NCBI GenBank assembly: GCA_035610365.1
Contig: CM069432.1
Location: 76,946,520-77,010,519 of the forward strand
DNA from: Aquatica leii
Lineage: Eukaryota; Arthropoda; Insecta; Coleoptera; Lampyridae
DNA: 64,000 bases
Reading direction: 5' to 3'
Below, piece after piece: positions 11,427 through 26,400 of the stretch (its first letter is position 1; the number at the start of each line of letters is the position of its first letter). A model generated the notes under the pieces. That model was not told the origin of the DNA. It saw only the letters and a list, made by a program, of their open reading frames with translations, and ran no database searches. The translations under genes and the position numbers were made by a program.

Positions 11427-14400
11427 ATGACACTTATACAAAGTACAATACTTTTAACATTCTTGCTCCATGCCTCGCAACTTGAATATATTCCACCGGG
11501 TCCTCTTTATGTATGTCCAAAGAAAACATATTTTATAAATCCATGCACTTGTGATCAAGAATCAGACATAGGAATATACGTATCCTGCAAAAATACAAAC
11601 TTAGCAAAAATGAGCGTTGCTCTAAATAATTTAGCCGAATTTAAAATACCTATAGAAAAACTAACTTTGTACAAATGTAACATTGGTAAGTATTTTATTG
11701 AAATTAAATAACTTCTTTAATCAAAATTAATTACAGCACGTTTATTTGGTAGCTTATTTTACAAAATTCCAGTTCGTGTATTACATATTGAAGATACGCT
11801 TATTGAAAGTATAGATGAATATACTTTTTTAGGAATTAACAAAACGTTAAATGAGTTACACATTCTTAATTCTCATTTAATAGAATTTCCCAAATTAGCA
11901 CTAAAAGTAAATAAAATTATAATTTTTTTTAAATTAGTTTACGTACCGTATTTTTAGAATCTAGGAAATTTAACAGTATTAAGAATTCACGGCCATAATA
12001 TAACGTCCTTATCGAGTGATACTTTTGCCGAATCACAATTGTCAGGAAAATTACTACGATTGCACATATCGAACGGAAGTCTATCAACACCTCCTATTGA
12101 AGCATTTCAGGCATTAAGAAAACTTAAAACTTTAGATCTACATAAAAACAAGTTAAAAGATCTTAAACGTAATCAATTTAAAGGACTAAGAGAATTAGAA
12201 GTTTTAGACATAAGTCATAATAACATTAACAAATTAGAAGCAGTTCATATTGGAGATTTAGTAAAAATTGGGTGGATTAATGTTTCGCATAATAGCATTT
12301 CCGATATTCCGAGGTAAGTAAAAACTTTTATACAATGGTTCTTTTGTAACATTGAATTTTGTAGAGGCGCTTTTGCAAGAAGTTCTGTGTTAAAAGTTTT
12401 AAACATGTCCAATAATAAAATTAAAAAAATCGATTCAAATTCGTTTAAAGGTATGAGGTTTTTGAGACGATTATATTTATCTGATAATTTGATATCTGAT
12501 GTTGGACGAGGAACATTTACTGGAATTGTTAAAATTGGAACTATCGATTTAGCTAGAAACTTTATAAAGAAGATTGATTACCAAATGTTTCATCAGTTGA
12601 ACTTTATTGAGGTAATGCATGATTTAAGTTTTATTTTAAAAGAATAGAATTAAGCATTTAAAATTTTAAATACAATTTTAGTTCATTTATTTTAAATCTT
12701 TTAAATTTTATATGTATGTTAAAATCTTATCATTGCTTTGTAGTATATTAAACTGATTATAAACAAGCTTAACCTGATTAAAATATTTACCTTTTATGAA
12801 ACGTTTCAGTAGTAGTTATAAACAGTAATACAGTATGCTAAAAAGAATTATATTGACAAAACTATCATTTGTTTATTAACACTATACAGACTTTTAAATT
12901 TGTTATTTTTTATTGTTTTTAAGCTATATGCTTGCTAAATAATGATAATATCATTTATTATAGTTTATCACTATATAATTAAATTTAAAAACTAAATTAT
13001 TTTTTTAATTAGAACAATTATTACACTTACAGAAATTCAATTTATTGTCGATTGCATGTAGAACTTCTATTTTATTATAACTGTTGCAGTATGAATTCTT
13101 GTCATCGTTTTAGTAATTTCTTGTAGTTTATTTAACTACGTTATAAAGTTCTTCTTTTTGGATGTAAAAATGTTTGCAATTGATAAATTAAAAACAATAA
13201 TTTTTTAATTACTTGATATTTTTTATAAGAACTACTATTAAATAAACAATTAAAATTTACAACAAACGTACGTTTAATAGATTACGACGTAATTACCTTT
13301 TTTTTGCAGAATATAAGTTTTAAAAGAAATTTTTTGTAACCACGGTATTATTTTTTATAAAGTGTATGTAACTATACTATAAACGCTTAACAGATAGAAA
13401 TAAGTTTTTCCACTAAAAAAAAAGACTGAACGTTTACTTAATATGCATATGTGTATTGTTAGTTGTCTATAAGACAATCGGAATGTTTTATTAGTTAAGT
13501 ATATAAAGAATCATGTACTAAATATTACATTACATTTGATATTTTATATAGGATAATGTATTATGTTTTATATGTATTATTTGTATAAGTATTTACATAG
13601 CACAACTAAAAAAAAAGAACAACATAAAATTTATGTGAAAACTTTTAATGGAAGGTCTGCCACTTTTCCTGTTCTATTTTAATCACCTGCTGTATAATTA
13701 TAATTTTTTATGTATCTGTAGAAACATTGGATACTGCTTCAAGAAATAATTTTTTTGTGCTGCCAACATCGCAAACGTCAATATTTGTTGGTTAATGTAG
13801 TTACGTAATAGATAAGAACAGCTGTAGTGTGACAAAATGAAAACTAAAAATCCTCATAAAATTAAATGTTTTAAGTCAATTATTATGTTAGAACGAGTAT
13901 GTGACAGGTGGAAAAGTCATTTAAAAAAACTTGAAATTCGGTTAAAATTGAAAAAAAAAAATGTTAAAGTAAATGTCAATTTTGGCAGATTTAGTAATAA
14001 ATCTAGTAGCAACATTATATTTTTAGAATTTTTTCTTGTTTTTTTCAAATAAGAATATACTTTTACAAAGAGCAAAACAAAAAATTATGTACGTTACTCC
14101 TGTCTAAAGTTTCATAGCATAACTCACTCACGTGCAACGCTCGACCGCTTGTTATGATATAATGTCCTTTGGATGCTTGTTATGTAAATTACTGTTTAAC
14201 ATGTATTTTAAATGTTTTTTTTATGGTGGAAATTGTAGCACAACTCCTTAACTGTTTTTTTGCCATTTTGTCCACTACATAACTGTGTTACTAAAATGTT
14301 TTGTTTTTTAATAGTTCTCAAGTTTCCTCAAAGTCAATTGATTTACTTGTCCAGTAATCTTGTATATAGTTGGATTTTTTTTACTTTTTTGCTATGATAT

Positions 14401-17400
14401 GAAATCTTATTATTATCACTTTTCTCTAAATTACTTACCACAGACTCAAATCAGTTTTTGAATATTCCAAAATTTATTTCTTCATGGTAGTCGACAGTTT
14501 TTTTCGATTTGAAAATAAGCCACCGTTTGCAATCAATCTTGAACCTGATCCTATATGTAGATATTGCCGTGCTGTTTAAATTGAATCTGTCCAAATTTTT
14601 GTACTGACATGACCAGCGTTAACCCAAAGTTAGTCCAAATAATACATTTGCTTGCTCTCGTCTCTATACTTTCTGATTTCCCAAAAGAATCGTCTTCTTC
14701 ACGCTACGATCATTTTTTTCAAGTAGCATACTGTTGCAATTTTTCTGTACCTATAAAATAACGTATCAAACAAATACAATACACTTTTGTTTTTTGAATT
14801 AACTTAAACCCAATTTTTTTCAATATTGTTTGGAACGTAGTTGCTTTAAAATTTGACAAATTGTCATCTTTGGTAATGAAAGCCACAATTTTCTGTAAAA
14901 CAATTCAGAGCCGCTGTTTTAGCGCTGTGATGTTTGAACGCCGGCCGTATCAGCACCGATCCATTTATTTAAAATACTTGCGGTTTTGTTATTGATATTA
15001 CATAATTTATTTGTTTTCTTGGAATATTTTAAAAAATGTGCCTCAACTGTAATTAAGATTATAAATTAGAAAAACGAGTAAATATGAGGAGAATGAGATA
15101 TTAAAAACTACTCAGGGGTTTTATTTTCTTATGACTTACTTATTAAAGACCTTCTTTAACAAAAGTTTTATAAATACAATTTTGTAAATGCCTAAATTTA
15201 TTAAAGTTACTGTTTTCACTATCACATTTTTTTTGTGGAAGTTGCTGTTGAGCTTTGCTGTTGTAATAAAATACCAAAACAATCATCTAAATAACAGAAA
15301 TATTATGAGAAATTCTTTTTCAATCTTAAGTACTTTTATGTTAGCTTTTTTAGGTTATTATGACACCTATATATTATATTATATTTATTAAGTTGTTCTT
15401 TATAAGATCTAACACCTGAAAGAGATAACATAACAACCATAACTTAAGTAGACAATAAACAAATAAACGTTAGTTCTCGATTTTCTAGATTGATATCGAC
15501 AGAATATACCGATGGTTTCATTAAAAGCTTGTTTAGAATCTTAAGCTTTTGCGGTTTTCTTGGTTACGACTATAAGCGACTTTCGGCATAGACCGCGTCG
15601 TAGTTAAACACCCAGACTCCTGAAAGCCAAAAGAAGAAGTAGAATTTTTAGAATTTTTGAATCACTCTGTATAACACTTGCTAAAAAAATATAAAAATGC
15701 TAGCACATTTAAATTATTTTTATTAAAATCTATAAAATATTATTTTTTTAATTAATAAAGGCGTTTACAAATATTAGTTTAAACCTTAATAACAATGGTT
15801 ACACATTAATAAAAGCATGCCATTACTACGGCAATGCTGAGTATCTCTTAAACTCATTGTTTACGATTTAATCACGGTATAAATCAATATCATAACATTC
15901 GTATGTAAATCTCAATATCTCGTAACGCTTGTGAAGTGGTAGATTTATGCGTCTACTTGTCACAAAAGTCAAACAATTAGACACACAATGCTGTTAATGC
16001 GTTTAGAAATCGACTATTTGGAATAATTACTTGTATTCTAAATTTTCTATAAATTCTAATTGAATATATTTAGGACAAAAAATATACTTTAAAGTACAGC
16101 ACCTAAAATGGTGTTATTATAAAATCAAATAATTTTGATTACATGTATAAATGCGGATTAAGCATTATATTTTTTATTATACAGTGTTAAAAACTATAAC
16201 AGCAATTTTGTTTTAGATTATTGATGTTTCGTCGAACAATGTGACAATAATAGAAAAATTAGCATTTAAGGATATCTACCTAGCCAACATAAACATGTCT
16301 TTTAACGCTATTACAATGATTGAAGCGGGAGCGTTCGAGAACTGCGCCAATATAACAGTGTTGGATTTATCTCACAACCAACTGAGAAATTTATCAAAGC
16401 AAGCCTTTGATTCGACCACCTACGCAACAGAATTACTTTTATCTTACAACTTTTTTACTGATCTTAGCATGGTATGTAAAAAAAATATTATAGTCAATTC
16501 ATTATTATTTATTTTAATTTGTAGATACCTCTGCATAATATGACCGGATTAAAAATTTTAAACGTTTCTCATAACGAAATTGCTAAAATACCAAAAAACA
16601 CTTTTCCAAAATTATACGAATTACATACTATAGATTTATCGTATAATAAAGTTAGCGACATTTTCAATTCCGTACTTCAAACGTTATTTTCCTTAAGAAT
16701 GGTTGATTTAAGCCACAACAATCTAGAAACCATTAAACCAAGTACTTTTGGTTCACTTCCAACTTTATTGAGTCTTGATTTAAGCTATAATAATATGCGC
16801 GATATTGCTAGAAGTGCTTTAACGCGATTGGCAAGCATGAGGACGTTGACACTTAAAGGAAATAATTTACAAAATTTATTTCAATTACCTATTTCTGTTT
16901 CGCATTTGGATTTATCTTATAATCAGATTAGTAGTCTTCCACCTAAATTCTGGCCTGCAATGAACTCTTTACTGAGTTTAGATTTGAGTAATAATATGCT
17001 AGAAGATAATTTAGATCAAGGCAGTTTTCAAAATTTGCTTACATTGCAAAAGCTTGTTTTAAATAATAATGGAATTACCAAACCTCCATGGGCTGCATTA
17101 AATGATCTTTCGTCGTTGCAGTATTTACATTTAGAGGTAAGTTAGCTTACACTAAAGATAAAGTAAACTCTAGATTAGTTTGTTGAACGTTAAAATCAAT
17201 ATTTCAATAAGAATGTTCAAACAGTTTTATCTTAAACTTTATTTTTCTTATTCACAAAAATAGAGATTATTTCAGTTTCCACATGAAAATGTCCGTTATT
17301 GTAAAACCTACAATATTAATATGATTTTAACATTGTTCTCGTTTACGCTTGTTTTTTTGCAACGTCTGCAATGTATTTTTGCAAACTTATTAAAACATTT

Positions 17401-20400
17401 TAAAAATAATAATTTCTCTATAGAAACATCTTTTTTAATATTACTGTTACGTCCATTTTTATTCAGTTTTGTTTTAAACTAAAACGTTAGTACCTTAAAC
17501 AAGCTTTATAGTTTTTAGAATTTTTTAATTTAATGACTTTGTATCTGATGTTATTAAAAAAAACAATTTTTTAAACTATGTTTTTAAATAGTTCATATAA
17601 TTAACCTAAATTTATAATTCTTAAAAAGATGCAGATTTGTGTTAACTAAAAATAAACATCGGCACAAAACATTTTAGAACATATTTTGAAATTTAACTTT
17701 TAGTAATTAGATAGGTATGTGCTGATAAAATATTTTATGTTTTTAAACTATTGATCAATTGCTATCTAATATATATATTAGGATTTTATAATACACCGGG
17801 TAATTCAATGTTCTGAAAAAGTGAACTAGCAGGTTTATTTATTAAATAAGGTAAAAGTTTATATACTATATAAGTTATTCTATTCAATGTTTTTTATTTA
17901 CTAAAGTTGCGTATAAATAATAACCGACACATTTTTTTATTTAAAACTATATTAACGTTCGTATAAAAAATTTTTTAATTCATGAAACCGTTTATGAAGA
18001 TTTTTGTATATTTTAAAAAATACGACAATTGTAGGACTGTAAAAAAATTAATATCTTTTAAATCTTAGGAATTTTGATCTCAATGTTTTTGATATTAGCT
18101 AAAAGGAACTACGTTCTAACGTGTGATACATTTTCAACTACTTGATGAAATAGTAGTACAAAATCTTTCATTTTGAAGGTTGTCTTGTTTCTTGCTACCT
18201 TTTGTTTTATTTGACCCCATATCAATTCAATAAGATTAAATTCACAATGATATAGGAGAAATTGTAAAACTGTAACATTACGTGTACGTGCCATTTCATC
18301 TACTACATAAATTGGTGTCACAGCTGCTTCTCGGACAACATGCAAAAACTCTACTCTAATGCGATCTCATTCATATGCAATTCACTTACCAAGCAAGTTG
18401 GTATGTCGGTCTTCTTGGTGCTAATATTTGTATTTTTTTTTGTATTTCTACTATGATAGGAAACGTCATAACTATTATAGAATGTTTATCCAAACGTGCC
18501 AAAATTTTCTCAAACTAATTTTGAACACATCGGCAGCCATATCTTTATAAAAATTTTTAGTTTTTTTAGATTTGAAGCATAAGAGTCCATCATTAACATA
18601 TTTCTTTTCAGATCTTATATAAAGGACTATAAGACGATATACTTTGTCTGGTAGGTTTTTAATCCAGTCGTTAGTCTTTCCACAAAAGCTTGTCGTAGAG
18701 TCATGATTGTTTAATTTGTTCGTAATTTATTTACAGAGTGTCTTGCGTTTCATCTAGAAAGTACAATCTCTCCCTTCTTTATTGTGTTTTTTGATTTGTC
18801 GCAAAAAAAATTGCTTCCAGACAATGTTCTCATTTTTTTTCTAAAAACACTGTTATTGTTTTGTAAACCTATTTAATAAAATAATTACATTACAAAGTGT
18901 ACTTACAAATGCAGTGTGTTTATTCACCGTAAGCCAATCTCTTTAATTTTTACAAAATATCATGTTTTAGTGAAGGTAAATTTTTTCTGTTTTGAAGAGA
19001 TTTAAAAATGTTATTTAGAGTTGATAAACTAAACTTTTAGTTGCTTCCTCGATGTTGTTCAAAGTTAATTGTTAGCAATGGTAGACTTGGGGTAGATTAT
19101 GTATTTAAAAGTTAGGTAATATACAAATATACATAGATCGAATATTACCTGCAGTAAATTCAACGTTTTCGATTTTATGGTTATCTGGATTTTTTTTCAG
19201 AAAAAGCCTTAAACATATTCAAAACACGTTTCTAGTCATCAATCAATAAATGCTTGGCGTTTTTTTTTGTAGAGAACAAGCTTTAGCATAATCCATCATT
19301 AAACAATTTGTAATCTAAATACATGCAATTTAGCATTTGATTGTATTCGTTTTTGTTTTACTTACCTAGGTACAAACAAATACGAACTAAACGTTTAAAA
19401 ACACTGTTTTTTTAGATAATTCTAATGACATTAATAAGTGAAATGTTAGAATAATGATAGTAAACAAAAAAGTTTAACTTCAAAATCATATGGAAAATTA
19501 AAGTATCATGTAATACGGGTTATAAAAATATGACCAATACAAAAATTATATTTAAATGTAGTTTTCAAAAGTAGAAGCTTAACTATTTCTATGGTTTTTA
19601 AACAATTTTAACAATTTTAGCAAAAAAAAACCTGTGATTTTTAATTGGAAATTGATATCTTAAGTTTTAAATTTAATTTAATAACTGTTTTAATTATTCT
19701 TGTAATGAAAAAGTTGTACATAGACCATGGTTGAAAAAATATGCGATATAATCTGCCGCTTAAGTTATAATAAAGCGTTTCTCAATTTTAGAGTATAATA
19801 TACTTTTAAAAATAGAAAGCAAACTTTTAAATTTATGAATCTGATTGCAATTGTTTATCATAGTTTTTTTTGCTGATGCTTTTTAAATCTCTACAATGTA
19901 ATTTTAAAGATGCATTTTTTGTACATACCATAACGACGAATCGTTATTCGATAAATCGTCTTTGCTCTAAAATGTTTTTATCATAAAACGTCATTGCGTT
20001 AGTACGTTTTGAAACCGAATTGCTTGTGACAAATTGATCGCACTAAATCGGTCGTACCAAAAAGTTTTATCTATAAAGTTTAGTATTGTCACTTCAAAAA
20101 CCTTGGTGACGGCATTTTTTCTTTTATAGAACACAATGTATAATTAGTCTGATACAATTACATAAAGAAAAAATGAGTGATACAAAATAACAAAACTGGT
20201 GTGGTCACCACACGACTTTCCTATAACGAATTTCTACATCCATGTCCAAAGAATATAAAGAATTCAGAAAACTTAGATTTATAATTTTACTTGCTTAAAA
20301 GACTTACTAGCATGCTATGATTTTTTCGAAATTTTTCTCTTAGATTTCATTAAGATATAACCGAAATATGGTAAATTGAGGTTATGCTGTCATATCGGTT

Positions 20401-23400
20401 TGATATTGCTTCCCTCATTAGTAAATCACTTCTTTTTCAAAAAAGAAAAAAAAAATCGTTGCAGGCAGGATTCAAACTTAGATAATATTTCGAAATCATT
20501 TTAAATTATAAATCAAATATCTAATAAACTCTTAATATTAGATGTTTTTATTTGAATAAATTTTTAGGAAGAATTATCTCTATACAAAACTATAAAAAGA
20601 ATTCAGATAATTTACATACTTACAAAATTATATAAGAAAACTGTTAAAAATGTCGGATACACCAACTTCTAGTTTCTGTATAAGAAAATATAAAAAGCCA
20701 GCTCTATACCAAATTTCAAGTTACTGTTTTTAATATGTAAAGCGCGGTAAGAAGCAATTGCGCGCGCACCAGGACCTTGCGTCGCAGGAATTTTTTTTTG
20801 CATGAAGGGTTGTAGTTGTTGAACAACACTTGCAATATACGCGTTGTACGTTAAGGGTCGGAGCGCGTTGGCTCCTTCCCGCCAATTTGTACCTTTATTG
20901 TAGATAATGCTATAGTGTGAAAATTAAATTAGTTGTATTGTAAACAGTGGTTTTTACTTCCGAACGGGTCGCGGCCCAGTGCTTTGTAGGGTAACTATCC
21001 TGAAAAAGCGCTGGTAATTTAAAAAAATTACGCTGAATAAAATGGCGACCGCTGATTAAACTTCAACGATAGCACATCACTCAGCCGCTGCCAGTTGCTG
21101 AGTCTATCTGGGTACATTGTTACACACACACACACATACACAAAGTTTTTTTTTGTCAAAAATGCATTTTTTTTATTCAGGGGACCTTGAAACGTAAAAT
21201 TCTGCAAAAAAAATTTTTGCAAAAACATATTTTTGCAAAAAATTGCGATTGCTATACTTTGCTTATAAGAAAGTAAAAATCAAAGCAAAGCAACAAAACT
21301 AGAAAAGTACATATAGAATTTTACATATAAAACACTATATTCAACTATCAACTAAAACTAGTACGGTTTTCAATTAGAAAATGGATGGATAGAAAAACAA
21401 GCAAACAAAAAATACTCATAACATTTTTGCATTGACAGAAATAAACAGTTAAATAAAATAAAATTGTAGTAAATAAGAATGATTTTTAAAAAAAGTTAAA
21501 TTGTAACGAAAGTATACAATATCAAAAACATTTATTTAAATAAAAAACGTAACGGATAGAAAACTAAAAACTAAACAAACAATAAATAAAAAAACGACGT
21601 AGAGACAGTACAGTATGTATTATAGCACGAAAATTAAAAAAAAATTTAAAAACAAAAACAAAATATTACAGCTGAGGAAAAGACGTGAATTAGATAAAAC
21701 CGACGTAATTTGTGTCGTAAAAACAAATCGTTTATCAAACTAAATCGATAAATAAAAATAAGATAGAAGATATGTGTGTATATATAAAATTTTATTTGTT
21801 AATAGTTAACAAAATTGTAATACTTGTATGGATTATTTTTACATTTAGTTTATTTTATGTATTATCTTTAAATACAAACATAAAAAAGAAGTAGTATAGC
21901 TACTACAATAGTAAAACACACTAACGGACAATAACGTTCATTAAAGAAGTTCAGTTTTTTAAAGTTTATCTTTTTAATCAGTTGAGCGTTGTTCTTAAAA
22001 ACCACTAAAAGTGCATAAGACTCGGACAATCACGAACAATACATTCCTAGTTATAGAACAACTTTATTGTGGTATTGTCTAACCCAAAGCGCCTCAGAGA
22101 AAAAAATCCGAATAAAGTTTAGAATGCCTAAAACGTGTTGTATTTATATGCTAGAAAGAAAATATTCTTATTATAAATAATAAGATACTCATCAATATTT
22201 TTTGTTTTAGAATAATGATATAACCGAACTTCCACGATCAGCATTTGGAACACTACCAGTAGTATTTGAACTAAATTTAGCACACAACAAAATATCAAAT
22301 ATCAGCATAAAAGCATTCGACGGACTTTTACAGTTACTAACATTAAATTTAACCCACAACGAAATAAAGCACATCCCTAACGGAGCATTTCAGGGCAAGT
22401 TTAAAAATCATTGAAGCGTTAAATAACGTTAAATTATTTTTAGGATTAGTATCCTTACAAGTCCTAGATTTATCACGGAACGAAATTGAAAATATCGATA
22501 ACAAAACGCACGGTTTGTTAGATGATTGTACATCGCTTGAAAAGGTTTGCTGGCTTTATGGTTTGTGATATATTAAATCCTAATCGTGAGTTTATTTTAG
22601 TTAAATCTCAGCTACAACAAAATAACGTTTATAACTCGAAAGACGTTTCCCAGTAATCCTTATATACCGTATAAATTGAAAAATATAGATTTGTCATTTA
22701 ATAACATACCGCTTATTACATACGAATTCGTCTTTGGAACTTCAAAGCTACAGATATTGAATTTATCGCATAACTCAATTGCCGACATCAGAAGATGTAC
22801 GTTAACTAACATCTTTATGATTTTAATAATATTACCTGTGTTTCAGATGTAATTGGAAACTTTACTAACTTGCAAATTCTAGATTTGTCGTATAATGTTT
22901 TAGAAGATATAACTAGCGATAAAGATGTTTTTATTTTGCCGTCAACTATTTCTCAACTAATTTTGTCAAATAACGTTTTGAACGAATTACCATGGAAAGA
23001 ACTAACGAAGCCCAAAAATTTAACTGTTTTGGATTTGCGATATAATAATATTACCCAATTTAATCATGAAATAAACACACTAGTTAAAAACCAAAGCTTA
23101 GTCTTACTTGAAGGTACGTTTATTTTAATTTTTATATTTTTACTTATGTAACTTTTAGGTAACCCTCTTAATTGTGATTGTTTGGCTCGTCCGTTTCGAA
23201 GATATTTTAATACTCTGTTGGAGTTGCCTCAATTGTATCAACAAATTAAATGTAGCACACCATCATATTTAAAAGGAAAATATTTACATCAAATACGAGA
23301 TGATACTTTAAACTGTGCGAAAAATGTCAATTTTACTACAAGTAAAGATGATGCAGGCGAATATGATGTTGCCCTCGATATAAAACTTCGAGATGTTTAT

Positions 23401-26400
23401 ATGTAAGTAAATTACAGTTTTTATAGTGACACTTAAAAAGAGTTTTTATAACTTTCTGAATATAACTTTACATATACATCAGATATCATTCTGTACTTTT
23501 ATTTAACAAATTTAAGAATTGATTTGATTGATGTTTGACTTACATAGCTAAAACTCATTAAATAAGTAACTATAATATAAAAAATATGAAATTAATCAAT
23601 TACTCTAAATAAAAAGCCATAAATAAAAATTATATAAACACAAATATGCAGACTATCCTTGACGTTATATTCTGATCTTAAAGTCTTATTACCGTCATTA
23701 TTAAGAAATATTAACACTGTTCATAGATCACAACAAATTCAAAAGCAAATGCAGACGTTCAAACGGTTAAAAGATTCAAATTTATTATCAATTTTTATCA
23801 TTAAAAATTTTTATCTTATTACTACAATAGTAATAAAATGAAAAAGAACTATTTAAAATCAAATTTTTGATTATATTTATTTAGTTCGGAAATAATGACG
23901 TACTACGGAGATTTTTATGAAATCAGGCATTGTTTCGACAAAAACGTAGTTAAGATGAAGACGTTTTCCGGATTTGAACTGTGTCATTGTTGTAACCTAA
24001 GTTGCTAATGTTTTGCTCACTTTTGTAAAAAGCTTCATAAGGGCGTGAGAAAGAAATCGAAAAACAGATTCTTAGAGATGTTTTTAGTTTCGGTTGCTTG
24101 AATAAGTTTGATTATTTTTCGTGTGTTTTACCAATAATTATTGTTTGTAAGTAATAGGTAATCATTAAATAAACTATTTAAGCAAATTGTTAAAAAACAA
24201 ATCTATGAAAAGATTGAAACCGCGACAATATATGTCTTGCATTGTCTAAATTTAAAAAAAATGCTGGCAGTACAATAGTGAGTATTTCAAACATGAGTTT
24301 GCGCAATCTTCATTAAAATAATCTTTAACTTATGAACTACAAAACATTCGATCAAAATCAACGCTGTTAAAAAAAAAGATATATGATTGCAAAAACTGGA
24401 AAAAAAGAATTGAATCAACCGACATAATATTTTTTTTTGTAAAGATTTTGAGATTTACAAATTATTATACTTCTTTGAGAACATAGATGAAGAACTATGT
24501 ACCAATGTGTGCACGTCCATAAATATTATTGTTCAAATATGTAATTATGAAAATTTACAGTTGCATAGTGATAACTTTAACTAAGATTTTTAACTCTAAA
24601 AGTAACATAAAAATTACAAGACGGTAGAAAAGCAAAGAAACGTAGAGCTCGTTCCAAAATTAAAGAATACTGAGATGCGCGTCGAATAAATACGGAATTA
24701 GACGATCATGCAAAATAAATTTTATCTAAAAACATAAACAATGTGTGAAAACGCCGTATGAAAAGTGCAAACGGTGTTCAATTGGATAATGTATTGACAT
24801 TTGGAACAAAATTGGTTCTTGCGTAACTATTCTTTAGTTTTGAAACGATTTTTGACTGTTACAAACGTCATAAGAATCGTTTTTCTACTAGGACAAATAA
24901 TATTTTATGATTAACTACTAGTTAATAACAAACATAGTATTTTCATTTTCTAATAATTCTGTTACAGTTTTAATGTAAAAAGTTTACGCAATTATTTAAC
25001 AGGAACAAAATATTTTATTTAATGCTATTTTAAGAATGTAAATCGTTAATTAAACGAATTAATTTGATTTAAAAAATGTAAGTCATTTGAAGTTCGCCAA
25101 CTAAATATGAATATTACTGAATTAGGTATATTATATATATAATGAACGTTTAACTTACGTTATCTATTCTTTTGTGTTGTAAATCACAATTATGTTAAAT
25201 TTAGTTGTATTACATTAGTCACAATTACAAAACAAAACACTTAATTGATTTTTAATTGAAAACTAATATTTCAGGTTTTAAATTTGTTTAGTAACAGTAA
25301 TAAAGATTTTAATAATTTTAGAAATAGAAAAAAATTGTATACAGGGTGGATGTTTACTATGTAATCGGAGAATTACTTCTTAACTATTAGACACATTACG
25401 ACGAAATTTGGTACGGTAATCATAATCAACTAGCCTACATTTTAAAAACATTTAAATACATCCAGAGTGTTTTACAAAAATATGACAACCCAAACGTATG
25501 TTTTTTTAAATAAAACACTTTGTTTTTTTGGGAAAAGATTTAAAATCAAAAATGTATAACATTGTATTGCTCTATCATTAACCGTTCTAAAAATATTATC
25601 ACTTTATTTCTAAAATAAAGTAAACTTTGAAGCCTCGGTACCAAGGCTCTCATAAATTTTTTTAATGTGTTTTGTACCATCCATTATTAAAAATAGTCAA
25701 GTTTTAAAATCAGTATTAAATTTTTCGAAGAAATCGTATGGCTACATAGAATCATTAATTTACAAGAAATGTAATCTCTTTAGTTTTTTCTAAATGTAAC
25801 ACCCTTTGTATATATTTTATATTTGGGTTCCACGTAGAATGTAAATACTAAATGATAATAGGTTTTATAGTAGTCACACGAACCATTTTTTGTAGAAATA
25901 ACGCTTTTATGAGAAAATAATGAATGCAGATAATTAAATAGAAAAACAATATATAGTAAATAATTTATTAATAACTGAATAATGAAACAATTTCGTAAAC
26001 TTACAAAAATTAATAGAACAAACAAAAAAAGTTTAATACTTAAAGCAATAAACCTTTAAAATGCTGACCGTGCGTTGCTAAACATATTTAAATCCATTCC
26101 AAAAGCGAATGTTTTACCCGTAACTATATCTGAGGACTAAAGCGCAATTTTTCATGTCTTCGATTATTGTGAGCGGGTGTTAGTAAACTTTTTCTTTAAC
26201 GTAGCCCCAAAGAAAGAAATCAAGGTACTTAAGATTAAGTGATCAAGTTGGCCAGTTTTGTGCACCGCCTCGTGCTATCCAATTCATCGGATAATTTCTA
26301 TCAAGGTATTGCCTAACATTGATTGCGTATTGTGGAGTGGCGCCATTATGTTGAAACTACATCGCTCGAATTCTATATTTTCCAAAAGTACTGGTAAATC

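Noticed and set aside
14460..15060. Mixed-frame minus-strand traces suggesting a transposase
   Set aside because: Translations in all frames are broken and I could not match any motif with confidence.
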